This document shows positions 19,925 through 28,079 of a stretch of 64,000 bases of DNA, piece after piece. Numbering within the stretch: position 1 is the first letter of the stretch; each line of letters opens with the position of its first letter. Position numbers and translations under genes: made by a program. The notes under the pieces were generated by a model. It did not search any database, was not told the origin of the DNA, and worked only from the letters and a program-made list of their open reading frames with translations. The stretch is from Ancylomarina sp. DW003. Lineage in GTDB: Bacteria; Bacteroidota; Bacteroidia; Bacteroidales; Marinifilaceae. The stretch lies in contig NZ_JAKJSD010000015.1 in NCBI RefSeq assembly GCF_029029505.1, positions 1 to 64,000 on the forward strand. Reading direction: 5' to 3'.

Positions 19925-21325
19925 TTATTTTTTCTCAAGATCAATCATCTTAGAAGGATCTACCCATTTGTCAAAGTCAGCTTGACTGACATAACCCAAT
20001 TCAAGGGCTGCCTCTCTAAGACTTTTATTTTCAACATAAGCCTTTTTGGCTATTTCTGCTGATTTAGCATAGCCAATGTGTGTGTTTAATGCCGTAACCA
20101 ACATCAAAGAATTATCAAGATGCAACTTTATTCTCGTTTTATCAGGACGAATCCCCTCTATACAGTTTTTGGCAAAGGAGGCACATACATCACCAAGCAA
20201 TTGAGCTGATTGTAGGAAATTGTAAATGATAACCGGTTTAAAAACATTCAACTCAAACTGGCCGCTAGATCCTGCAATAGTTATCGTTGTGTCATTCCCA
20301 ATAACTTGAGAGCAAACCATACTTAAGGCTTCAACTTGAGTGGGATTAACTTTTCCGGGCATAATAGACGATCCGGGCTCATTAGTAGGAAGAATCAATT
20401 CACCTATTCCCGAACGCGGTCCTGACGCCATCATGCGAATATCATTGGCAATTTTTAAAAGGGACACTGCCGCTTGTTTTAATGTACCATGCGTTTCGAC
20501 AAGAGCATCGTGGCTTGCCATTGCCTCAAATTTATTTTTAGCCGATTTAAAAGGAAATTCTGTAAATTTTGAGATATATTCTGCAACAAGTCTAGCATAA
20601 TTAACTGGCGAATTAAGCCCTGTTCCAACTGCAGTCCCCCCCAAGGCAATTTCTCTTAGATGAGAAAGACTGTTGTGAATCGCCTTTAAAGCATGGTTCA
20701 ATTGGGCAACATATCCCGAAAACTCTTGTTCTAAGCTTAAAGGTGTTGCATCCATTAGATGAGTTCTTCCAATTTTAACAATATCAGCCATATCCTTAGC
20801 TCTATCAGCAAGAGCATTTTTTAAATTCTCAATATTCGGAATAGTATGAGTGACTATTTTTTTATAGGCAGAAATATTCATCGCAGTAGGAAAAGTATCA
20901 TTCGATGATTGGGATTTATTAACATCATCATTGGGATGAATAAACCTATCCCCTTTTCCCAGCTCGCATCCTTTCAAAACATGAGCTCTATTAGCAATCA
21001 CCTCGTTAACATTCATATTGGTTTGGGTACCAGAACCGGTTTGCCAAACAACCAGTGGGAAATGCTCATCGAGGTCCCCCCTAATTATTTCATCACAAAC
21101 TTGAGAAATAACCTCTCTTTTTTCGACAGATAATACACCCAATTGATGATTGGTATATGCAGCAGCTTTCTTTATAATTCCATAGGCTCTTATCAAGTCA
21201 ATAGGCATAGAAGCACCGGGTCCTATTCGAAAATTTTCAAGGGACCTTTGAGTTTGAGCTCCCCAGTATTTGTCTTCAGGAACTTTAACTTCTCCAAGCA
21301 TATCATACTCAAACCTATATTTCAT
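19925..21325 (-). CDS. fumC: Class II fumarate hydratase
   Basis: A 466-residue cytosolic enzyme for reversible hydration of fumarate to L-malate. Family landmarks are [12 protein letters not shown] (98-109), [11 protein letters not shown] with catalytic-site His189, and the signature [10 protein letters not shown] (318-327). Length equals the usual ~460-470 residues. Final residues [17 protein letters not shown] are typical of FumC rather than aspartase or adenylosuccinate lyase. It lies 56 bp downstream of the ArsC-like gene and just upstream of the lipoprotein phosphoesterase gene on the same strand. Confidence 0.96.
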   Translation of the reverse strand: MKYRFEYDMLGEVKVPEDKYWGAQTQRSLENFRIGPGASMPIDLIRAYGIIKKAAAYTNHQLGVLSVEKREVISQVCDEIIRGDLDEHFPLVVWQTGSGTQTNMNVNEVIANRAHVLKGCELGKGDRFIHPNDDVNKSQSSNDTFPTAMNISAYKKIVTHTIPNIENLKNALADRAKDMADIVKIGRTHLMDATPLSLEQEFSGYVAQLNHALKAIHNSLSHLREIALGGTAVGTGLNSPVNYARLVAEYISKFTEFPFKSAKNKFEAMASHDALVETHGTLKQAAVSLLKIANDIRMMASGPRSGIGELILPTNEPGSSIMPGKVNPTQVEALSMVCSQVIGNDTTITIAGSSGQFELNVFKPVIIYNFLQSAQLLGDVCASFAKNCIEGIRPDKTRIKLHLDNSLMLVTALNTHIGYAKSAEIAKKAYVENKSLREAALELGYVSQADFDKWVDPSKMIDLEKK

Positions 21326-21381
21326 GTCTTAGGTATTTCGGTTGATAATCTAATTCAGAAAACAAAAGCAACAACTCGGTA

Positions 21382-21723
21382 TTATAAAATCGAATCCATT
21401 TCTTCGGCTGGGACTGCAAAAATAGCTTTGTGCTTATTCACAATAATAGGACGTTGAATAAGCTGTGGCGATTCTAACAGAATCTTAATCCACTCATCGT
21501 GATTAAAGATCTTATCTTTATAATTCGTTTTAAATAACTTTTCGTGAGTACGGACAATTTCTTGAGGCTCCTTATGCATTCGCTTCAACACATCTTCCAT
21601 TTCTTCAACCGTATAGGGCTCTTTTAAATACAAACGAATCTCTGGTTTTAATCCTTTTTCTTCAAGGTAAGCAAGTGCTGCACGTGATTTTGAGCAACGT
21701 GGGTTGTGGTAAATTTTTAACAT
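21382..21723 (-). CDS. ArsC/Spx family protein (arsenate reductase-like)
   Basis: A 113-residue thioredoxin-fold protein. The N-terminus has NPRCSKSR with the catalytic Cys10 placed as in glutaredoxin-dependent arsenate reductases of the ArsC/YfgD type. A conserved QRPIIV segment follows near residue 90 and matches the arginine-containing loop of the family. There is no second cysteine of the CxxC Spx redox switch. No other arsenic-resistance genes are nearby, so a general thiol or arsenate reductase function is inferred only from family. It may share a transcript with fumC downstream. Confidence 0.85.
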   Translation of the reverse strand: MLKIYHNPRCSKSRAALAYLEEKGLKPEIRLYLKEPYTVEEMEDVLKRMHKEPQEIVRTHEKLFKTNYKDKIFNHDEWIKILLESPQLIQRPIIVNKHKAIFAVPAEEMDSIL

Positions 21724-22029
21724 TCTATAAAATAATTTTAGATCTCAGAACTGAGAGTGTTGGTTTATAATTTGTCGCAAAAGCTTATTGCCCCAGCGAA
21801 TAACAAAGTTAAGAATAAAGATTCGCTTGAGAAATAAATACTTTGAAGTCTTAATGTCAGTATATCAAAATTCATTTTCAGTATTTTGTTGTCTAAAATT
21901 GGATTATGAGCAGCTGTAACATTGAAAAGATGAAATGAAGAGTTAAATCCAATCAGTTAACTTCATCTTAACACTCGTATTCGGTTTTCTTTACTAAATT
22001 TGAATCATTAAATATATAGATATGTAAGT
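21724..22029. other. Intergenic region between divergent genes
   Basis: About 300 bp separating the ArsC-like gene (minus) from the small membrane protein (plus). A plus-strand -7-like box TAAATTTG is at 21995-22002, about 28 bp before the small gene; no clear -33 element. No repeat or RNA seen. Confidence 0.45.
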
Positions 22030-22230
22030 ATGATGCGATTGATAAAAAAAAGGAAATTTGAAATAATTGGTGGACTCCCAGGGATAATTGGTGGTTACCT
22101 CTATTGGAAATACGTGGGTTGTATTAGCGGCACTTGTCCTATTCAAGCTAACTGGTACTCTATGATTCCTTATGGACTTGTTTTGGGTATTCTGGTGGGA
22201 GGCTTATTCAAACCTAAAAAGAAGGAGTAA
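22030..22230 (+). CDS. Small membrane protein, DUF6132-like
   Basis: A 66-residue protein with two predicted membrane helices (about residues 12-27 and 42-60) joined by a loop GCISGTCPIQANW that contains two cysteines, and a lysine-rich tail. The GTCPI-type loop is typical of a small Bacteroidota family I recall as DUF6132; function unknown. The cysteine pair could bind metal or form a disulfide, which is a guess. Two adjacent ATG codons could serve as start. A -7-like box lies just upstream. Confidence 0.7.
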   Translation: MMRLIKKRKFEIIGGLPGIIGGYLYWKYVGCISGTCPIQANWYSMIPYGLVLGILVGGLFKPKKKE

Positions 22231-22253
22231 ATACTTTCAAGTCTGAATTCACC

Positions 22254-22282
22254 TTGTCATTTGCTAATAATGCTTAGATTTG
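22254..22282 (+). promoter_or_regulatory. Candidate promoter of the thioesterase gene
   Basis: TTG at 22254-22256 and TAGATTTG at 22275-22282, spaced by 18 bp, fit the Bacteroidota -33/-7 pattern (TTTG, ~19 bp, TAnnTTTG). The start codon follows 19 bp later. Confidence 0.55.
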
Positions 22283-22300
22283 TTTTCTTAAAACAGAAAT

Positions 22301-22720
22301 ATGGACTTCAATCACAAAAAGAGAATACAAATTCGCTTTGGCGATATCGATATCATGGGACACGTTAATAATGGCGTGCAATTAAGTTATTTGGATTTAG
22401 GACGATTAGATTATTTCGAACAGGTTTACGGACAAACCATCGATTGGAATGATGCAGCACTTATTGTCGCTCACCTTGAAATTGATTACTTATCTCCCAT
22501 CCTTTTAAAAGATAAGATTGAAGTGCACACCTGCATTCACAAAATTGGGACCAAGAGTGTTAGTATGACACAGAATATTGTAGATATAGCTACTGGTGAA
22601 ATCAAGACCAGAACAAATCAAGTCATGGTTGCTTATAGTCAGAAGTTTGGAGAAAGTATTGAAGTTCCTGAAACCTTGAAAATTAGAATTAGAGAATTTG
22701 AAGAAGCCACAATTGGATAA
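22301..22720 (+). CDS. Acyl-CoA thioesterase, 4HBT hotdog family
   Basis: A 139-residue hotdog-fold protein of the 4-hydroxybenzoyl-CoA thioesterase/YbgC group. The N-terminal block RFGDIDIMGHVNNGVQLSYLD contains the family's D-x-x-G-H-V-N-N pattern, with the aspartate expected to act as catalytic residue. It should hydrolyse acyl-CoA thioesters in the cytosol; chain length is not predictable. It has its own promoter-like sequence and converges on the pfp gene, sharing a bidirectional terminator with it. Confidence 0.85.
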   Translation: MDFNHKKRIQIRFGDIDIMGHVNNGVQLSYLDLGRLDYFEQVYGQTIDWNDAALIVAHLEIDYLSPILLKDKIEVHTCIHKIGTKSVSMTQNIVDIATGEIKTRTNQVMVAYSQKFGESIEVPETLKIRIREFEEATIG

Positions 22721-22739
22721 AATTTCAAGTTGAAATATA

Positions 22740-22780
22740 AAAAAAGCGCTAATCTTTAAATAAGATTAGCGCTTTTTTTA
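22740..22780. terminator. Bidirectional terminator between thioesterase and pfp
   Basis: AAAAAAGCGCTAATCTT/AAGATTAGCGCTTTTTTT forms a long perfect stem with an A-run on one side and a T-run on the other, between two convergent genes. Confidence 0.92.
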
Positions 22781-22783
22781 GAA

Positions 22784-24445
22784 CTACACCTTAGTCAGTT
22801 CTATCTGAATTTTAGATTCTCGTTCCAACAATAGAGTTTCTGACGGAGAATCACAAACCTCACTAGGTCCAAAGTATTGAATTGGTCCTGGGTAGATATA
22901 ATCTGTATTCGTAGCCCACTCTTTCCTTTTAGAACGGAAGGTTAAAAAAGGATTACCTTTCAGATCAACCAAAGCTTTTTGAATCACAGGTTTCATATGT
23001 CCATGACGTTTTTCCATATTCATCATCATGGTAATTGGTACGCCACCAGCTAGCCATTGATCTGAACTTTGTGATGTATTTTTAATAAAAGCCATATAGC
23101 CTGTCCTTCCGGAATTGATTAACAAAGCAGCCGTATACCCTAGAGAATAACAATAGTCTGCATCGAAATTCGACGGAGCTGCACAACGTCCCTCATAGCC
23201 AAAGAAATGGTTTTGTGCATTAAATTTACCATGGAATGATTTATCTTTGGCCAATCGGTCTGCCACCATATCAATCAAAAGCTTCTCTGTTTCGATTTTA
23301 GATACCTGAACATTACCATGCGGATCTCTATCCAAAGTTAGCTGCTTCGCAAATGAAGCCGGGAGGCTTGAATAAACTTTTGCAGATTCCTCACTCAAGA
23401 GTTCAGTAATAAAATTTCTTTTTTCCTGACTGGTTGTTAATTCATAATATTCTGTCTTAGTAGCCAGAATATCATTTAGCTCAGATATTAATTTTTTAAT
23501 TGAAGGCATAAACTCAACCAAGCCTTCTGGAATAAGAACGGTTCCAAAGTTTTCACCATTATTTGCTCGCTTTTTTACGATCTCAGCAATCTGGCCAACA
23601 ATCTTATTTAAGGTCAGTTTATATTTCTCAATCTCTTCTGAGATAATAGCAATATTCGGTTGTGTTTTAAGTGCACACTCAAGACTAATATGAGATGCTG
23701 AACGGCCCATTAGTTTAATAAAGTGCCAATATTTTTTTGCAGAATTTGCATCTCTCTGAATATTACCAATCAGCTCGCTATATACTTTACAAGCCGTATC
23801 AAAACCAAAAGATGTTTCAATAAAATCATTTTTTAAATCCCCATCAATGGTTTTAGGACAGCCTATAACCTGAATTCCCGTTTTCTTTTCTTTGAAATAC
23901 TCAGCTAATACACAAGCATTAGTATTAGAATCATCACCTCCAACAATAACCAGGGCATTGATATTATTTTTTAGGCAATTCAAAATCACCTTATCATATG
24001 AAGCCTCATCTTCAATCTTTGTTCTACCAGAACCAATAATATCGAACCCACCTGTATTTCTATATTCGCTAACGATTGCGGAATCTAGTTCAATAAACGA
24101 ATTATTTAGCAAACCATCAGGACCACCAATAAAACCGAACAATTTACTTCGAGAATTTAGTTTTGTTAGTGCATCAAACAAACCTGAAATAACATTATGC
24201 CCTCCTGGTGCTTGTCCACCTGAAAGTACAACGCCGACATTTAAAATTTGATTATTGGCAGTATCTCCTGATTCAAAAGTCACCAAGGGCATACCATATG
24301 TATTAGGAAACATACTTTTTATCGCATCCTTGTCAGCGACAGCCTCACTTTCTTCGCCAATAATTAACTTGACATTTTCTTCTAATGATTTTGGTAATTT
24401 GGGAGTATACTTAGCTCTTGCCTTCTGCAACGGACTTTTAATCAT
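22784..24445 (-). CDS. pfp: Pyrophosphate-dependent phosphofructokinase
   Basis: A 553-residue cytosolic enzyme transferring phosphate from PPi to fructose 6-phosphate in a reversible glycolytic step. The long form (~550 residues) matches the plant beta-subunit-like bacterial PFPs. Motifs: SGGQAPGGHN near the N-terminus, GGDDSN (169-174) with the second Asp that blocks ATP use, and PKTIDGD (197-203) with the lysine typical of PPi enzymes. I chose the ATG at 24445; the longer frame begins with TTG and adds eight residues. A copy of the 161-bp repeat lies ~155 bp upstream. Confidence 0.94.
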   Translation of the reverse strand: MIKSPLQKARAKYTPKLPKSLEENVKLIIGEESEAVADKDAIKSMFPNTYGMPLVTFESGDTANNQILNVGVVLSGGQAPGGHNVISGLFDALTKLNSRSKLFGFIGGPDGLLNNSFIELDSAIVSEYRNTGGFDIIGSGRTKIEDEASYDKVILNCLKNNINALVIVGGDDSNTNACVLAEYFKEKKTGIQVIGCPKTIDGDLKNDFIETSFGFDTACKVYSELIGNIQRDANSAKKYWHFIKLMGRSASHISLECALKTQPNIAIISEEIEKYKLTLNKIVGQIAEIVKKRANNGENFGTVLIPEGLVEFMPSIKKLISELNDILATKTEYYELTTSQEKRNFITELLSEESAKVYSSLPASFAKQLTLDRDPHGNVQVSKIETEKLLIDMVADRLAKDKSFHGKFNAQNHFFGYEGRCAAPSNFDADYCYSLGYTAALLINSGRTGYMAFIKNTSQSSDQWLAGGVPITMMMNMEKRHGHMKPVIQKALVDLKGNPFLTFRSKRKEWATNTDYIYPGPIQYFGPSEVCDSPSETLLLERESKIQIELTKV

Positions 24446-24885
24446 TTTTCTGAAATTAATCTTTATCAAAAATGGTTGTAAATGTCTAAATATTTAAACT
24501 TAATAGCTCAAACACCTATTTCAAACGATTGCGGCAAATGTCGGCAAAATATATCTATCAGGCAAGATTTTACTAAACTGTTTAGTTACAAACCATGTTA
24601 TACCAAATTAAAATCAAAACCTATCTTATAAAATGTTTCTTTTTACCTATATCTTCGTTAAAAAAGATGCAAGGTAACTTGGCTATCTTTTACTTTTTTG
24701 CCTCGATATAGCTAAAAATCATTTCATCTTATTTAAAGATGATTTTGAAATTAAATTGGTATTAAAGCAAATTTGCAGATATAATTCCAGCTTTAGGCTA
24801 CTAATATTGGGGTACACAAAATCAATCTAAACTTCTTTAGATTAAGAAAACAAGTTGATAAGGTTAATCGAGGTTGATGCTTAGC
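24446..24885. other. Intergenic region holding repeat copy B
   Basis: About 440 bp between rimM and pfp. It holds the 161-bp repeat (24601-24761) and a small perfect hairpin ATCTAAA-cttc-TTTAGAT (24825-24842) that may end the rpsP-rimM transcript, although no strong T-run follows. The pfp promoter should be between the repeat and 24445; no clear TAnnTTTG box seen. Confidence 0.5.
24601..24761 (-). repeat. 161-bp MITE-like dispersed repeat, copy B
   Basis: Inverted partner of copy A at 12664-12824, same length and about 87% identical by hand alignment. It starts TACCAAATT and ends AATTGGTA. Its two arms (about 24601-24655 and 24705-24761) are imperfect inverted repeats. Both flanks read TTA immediately outside the element, consistent with a short target-site duplication or with TA-directed insertion. 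No reading frame. Confidence 0.87.
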
Positions 24886-25428
24886 TTAGTCTTCCAGGTA
24901 AAGATCGATTAAACCTTCCGGAGTTTCCATGATGATAGATTTTTCTTCCTCATTTATTTCAATGAAGTTCTCATCAGCAAATGGAATTAAGACTTCTTGC
25001 CCATTCAGTTCAAGAACCAATACAATATTGCCTGAATAATCCTGAATGTCTTCAATCGTTCCTATTTCGCCTCTTTCTTCATCAATATAGGAGAAACCAA
25101 TTAAAGCACTTGCTTCAATCTCTTCTTTATCTTCAAAATAGTCTGGAGCATCCTTAAAAGGAACATAAATTTCGCAACCAATAAATCGGGTTGCTTTTGC
25201 TTCGCTATCCATATCCTCGAGAAGAATACGAACCGTGGCATGGTTTCTTGGGGTTAAACCATTAGGGGTAATGAAAAAAGGAACCAGTCCTCCGTCGATA
25301 TCGACAAGGACTGATTCCAATTTATATTTTTCGAGAAGATCGCTAGATTTTTTTGCTACAAGTTCACCTTTTACTCCGTGAGTTTTGACGAAACTCCCTA
25401 CAAAAAAACAATCCTCCTTCTTAAACAT
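24886..25428 (-). CDS. rimM: Ribosome maturation factor RimM
   Basis: A 180-residue 16S rRNA processing factor that assists 30S maturation by binding ribosomal protein S19. The N-terminal barrel begins FVGSFVKTHGVKGELV; the C-terminal PRC-barrel contains IGTIEDIQDYSGNIVLVLE and LIPFADENFIEI, all typical of RimM. I chose the ATG at 25428 because the longer frame merely reads back through the rpsP C-terminal tail. It follows rpsP by 10 bp, the conserved rpsP-rimM pairing. Confidence 0.95.
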   Translation of the reverse strand: MFKKEDCFFVGSFVKTHGVKGELVAKKSSDLLEKYKLESVLVDIDGGLVPFFITPNGLTPRNHATVRILLEDMDSEAKATRFIGCEIYVPFKDAPDYFEDKEEIEASALIGFSYIDEERGEIGTIEDIQDYSGNIVLVLELNGQEVLIPFADENFIEINEEEKSIIMETPEGLIDLYLED

Positions 25429-25438
25429 GCAATTTGAA

Positions 25439-25987
25439 TTAAGCTTCAGTAGATTCTGTTCCTTCTTCGTTTGCAGCTTCTTCCGGAGCATTTTTAGCAG
25501 CTTCAGCAGCAGCAAGTTCAGCGGCAGCATCTGCAGCTTTCTTTGCAATAGCTTCTGCTCTATCAGTAGAAACCTTAGTTTCTGCTTCTAAACGAGCTTT
25601 AGCTGAATCAGACGCAGCAGTAGAAAGACCTTCTTTCTTAGCGTTGATTTTAGCTTCTTTCTCTTTCTTCCAAGCTTCGAATTTTACTTCTGCAGCAGCC
25701 TCGTCGAAAGCTCCTTTTTTAACACCACCTTGTAAGTGCTTCTTCATCATTACACCTTCGTAAGATAAAATTGCTCTTGCAGTGTCAGTTGGTTGTGCTC
25801 CTGTATTTAACCAAGTCAATGCTTTATCAAAGTCCAAGTTAATAGTAGCTGGGTTTGTATTAGGATTGTAAGATCCAATACGCTCAATGTACTTACCATC
25901 ACGTGGCGCTCTGCTATCTGCTACCACAATGTGGTAAAATGGTCTACCTTTGCGACCATGTCGGGCTAATCTAATCTTTGTTGCCAT
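25439..25987 (-). CDS. rpsP: 30S ribosomal protein S16
   Basis: A 182-residue S16 protein. Residues 1-80 are the canonical domain ([32 protein letters not shown]). A long tail rich in Ala, Glu and Lys occupies ~95-182, making it about twice the length of E. coli S16; extended tails are known in Bacteroidota S16. It is the first gene of the rpsP-rimM operon. A minus-strand -7-like box (TATCTTTG at 26036-26043) lies ~50 bp upstream of the start. Confidence 0.96.
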   Translation of the reverse strand: MATKIRLARHGRKGRPFYHIVVADSRAPRDGKYIERIGSYNPNTNPATINLDFDKALTWLNTGAQPTDTARAILSYEGVMMKKHLQGGVKKGAFDEAAAEVKFEAWKKEKEAKINAKKEGLSTAASDSAKARLEAETKVSTDRAEAIAKKAADAAAELAAAEAAKNAPEEAANEEGTESTEA

Positions 25988-26245
25988 AGCTTTTTTTAAT
26001 ATAAATTGTTATAAAATTGCTTTTATTAAGCGCGACAAAGATACATGTTTATTTTTGATATAAAATAGCTTTCTCAAATATTTTCAATGACTTATAAAAG
26101 AGACAGATTGCTTCAAATAAATAACCATTGCTACCAAGCACATTCCAAAATTAAAACTATAAGTACTCATAAATACTTTTAACTCTAAGTACTTAAAGAT
26201 TCAAAAATACCTATTTTTGCTTGACACAAAACAAAGTTTTAGGAT

Positions 26246-27172
26246 ATGCTAAAAGGAAGATTTTCTCAATTATCTAATTTTAATCAGGTATTACTAAGCC
26301 TGAGCCTTGTTGTTGGCTCAACTTTTATCCTTCTTTTTATAGGCTCTATACTTTGCTACTTGTTTTTTGGTGTCAATATCATGACCGACACACAAGCTCT
26401 CGATATTAACGGAACAAATCCGAATATTTCTGCGCTTAAATTTTATCAAGCCATTTACTCAATAGGCATGTTTGTTCTTCCTCCTTTCATGATTGCCTTT
26501 TTGCTTTCGGATCATGTGAAAAAATATCTCAGAATCAATCAATCTGCACAATTGTCCAAATTTATTCAAGCTTTCCTGCTTATTCTTGTTTCGCTTCCTC
26601 TTATCAATTTTATGGGGGAACTTAATTCCCAAATTCATTTTCCTGAGTTCTTAAAAGGAACCGAACAGTGGATGAGAGAATCAGAAGAACAAGCCGCCTT
26701 GGTCACTCAGAAGTTTCTAAACATGGAAAACCTTGGAGATTTATTTGTGAACCTGATACTGATTGCTGTCATTCCTGCTTTAGGTGAAGAATTACTATTT
26801 AGGGGTGTTTTACAGAAACAACTAGCTAAATGGACAGGAAGTATCCATTGGGGAATTTTCATCTCTGCAGTTCTTTTCTCAGCCTTACATATGCAATTTT
26901 TTGGCTTCTTTCCTCGCCTTTTTCTAGGAATGTTATTTGGTTACCTTTTCGTTTGGACAGGTTCTTTATGGGTGCCAATCATAGCTCATTTTGCTAATAA
27001 TGGTATGGCTGTTACAGCTCAATACTTTATAAGTGAAGGGCAACTTCCTGAAAACGCTGATAATATTGGTTCAACAAATTTAATGTGGGAATCAAGTATC
27101 TTATCACTTATTCTTTTTTCTATGCTAACCTATCAACTATTCCGAACTAGAAAAAGGCAAATTGAGGGTTGA
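26246..27172 (+). CDS. CPBP family intramembrane metalloprotease
   Basis: A 308-residue polytopic membrane protein with about eight hydrophobic segments. It carries the CPBP (Abi/Rce1-like) motifs: EELLFRG (Glu181, Glu182, Arg186), FSALHM with His215, and AHFANN with His248. These residues form the glutamate/histidine active site of CAAX-type prenyl proteases and bacterial relatives linked to peptide maturation or immunity. The substrate is unknown. A -7-like box TATTTTTG at 26212-26219 lies 26 bp upstream. Its 3' end overlaps the convergent hypothetical gene by 36 bp. Confidence 0.88.
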   Translation: MLKGRFSQLSNFNQVLLSLSLVVGSTFILLFIGSILCYLFFGVNIMTDTQALDINGTNPNISALKFYQAIYSIGMFVLPPFMIAFLLSDHVKKYLRINQSAQLSKFIQAFLLILVSLPLINFMGELNSQIHFPEFLKGTEQWMRESEEQAALVTQKFLNMENLGDLFVNLILIAVIPALGEELLFRGVLQKQLAKWTGSIHWGIFISAVLFSALHMQFFGFFPRLFLGMLFGYLFVWTGSLWVPIIAHFANNGMAVTAQYFISEGQLPENADNIGSTNLMWESSILSLILFSMLTYQLFRTRKRQIEG

Positions 27173-27892
27173 ATGCTGGGCTGATTCCAATTGTTTTTGA
27201 CGCTCAAGCTCGGATTTCCTCCATACATAAACCAAACCATAACGAGAACAAATCTCTCTTCGTTCAGTTTCTGGCTTATCCTTATAGTTTGCTTCAACTT
27301 CGTTCCAGATATCTAATATCAGTTGGTCCGCCTGATGACGTCTCTCAGCAACTTGCTCTGAAAAACGTTGTGTATTACTCTGCAATGTTTTTTGATAGTT
27401 ATATGCATCCTTAAACTTATCACAATTCACTCGAACCAATGCAATAGAGGGACTATAGATTGGGTTACCACCTGCACCAACTCTTAATCGCTCCCCTTCA
27501 ATTAACTTTTTACCCCACTCGATTAGTTTCACATCCTTAACTAAAGAAGGTATCTTTTGAGAATTGATATTCAAACCATAAAACTCCCTAACCTCTGGCT
27601 TCAATTCTTCGCGTGCTATTGTAAAATTTAACACCTGGATAAAATGCGATACATACAAGCGTGCTTTCTTTTGCCTCTCGTTATATTCCTTACTTTTTAC
27701 AGATTGTTCAGATACTGCCTGACGATGATTTTTAATCGCCAATTCAAAATGGGGCAAGAAATCGTGCAATTTTCTTAAAAGAATAAATGAAAAACCCAGT
27801 TCTGAAGAAGAAAGTAACTCGCCCATATCTTGAGCAGAACGCAATGCTCTTATTCGAGCTAAATCAGTATTAGGCAGTCTACGGTATGGCAT
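27137..27892 (-). CDS. Conserved-looking hypothetical protein
   Basis: A 251-residue soluble protein without signal peptide or membrane segment. It is charged and helix-rich, with several KxxE/RRxxA stretches towards the C-terminus (AERRHQADQLI, KPETERREICSRYG). I do not recognise the family, though the intact frame, codon use and ATG start argue for a real gene. It is convergent with the CPBP gene and overlaps its last 36 bp, so the two mRNAs are complementary at their 3' ends. Confidence 0.65.
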   Translation of the reverse strand: MPYRRLPNTDLARIRALRSAQDMGELLSSSELGFSFILLRKLHDFLPHFELAIKNHRQAVSEQSVKSKEYNERQKKARLYVSHFIQVLNFTIAREELKPEVREFYGLNINSQKIPSLVKDVKLIEWGKKLIEGERLRVGAGGNPIYSPSIALVRVNCDKFKDAYNYQKTLQSNTQRFSEQVAERRHQADQLILDIWNEVEANYKDKPETERREICSRYGLVYVWRKSELERQKQLESAQHSTLNLPFSSSE

Positions 27893-28027
27893 ATCAAGTG
27901 TATTTAGGGTTGTCTATTACGAAGATACAAAATATCAAAGACAAGCTAAAGCCATTCGTATATCACATAATATCATTTTATGAATCGCATTTATTTCTAT
28001 TTCAACTGTAGATTAGTATAAACTAAA

Positions 28028-28060
28028 ACAAAAAAAGCTGCCCATATGGGCAGCTTTTAA
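28028..28060. terminator. Terminator of the TonB receptor-lipoprotein operon
   Basis: AAAAGCTGCCC-atat-GGGCAGCTTTT, a perfect 11-bp stem, ends ~20 bp downstream of the lipoprotein gene. A-tracts and T-tracts on both sides allow action in either direction. Confidence 0.9.
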
Positions 28061-28079
28061 ATAATTTTATCTGAGATTA

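Noticed and set aside
25439-25700. Low-complexity Ala/Glu/Lys tail of S16 as a frameshift or fusion artefact
   Set aside because: Extended tails are usual for Bacteroidota S16 and rimM follows normally 10 bp later.
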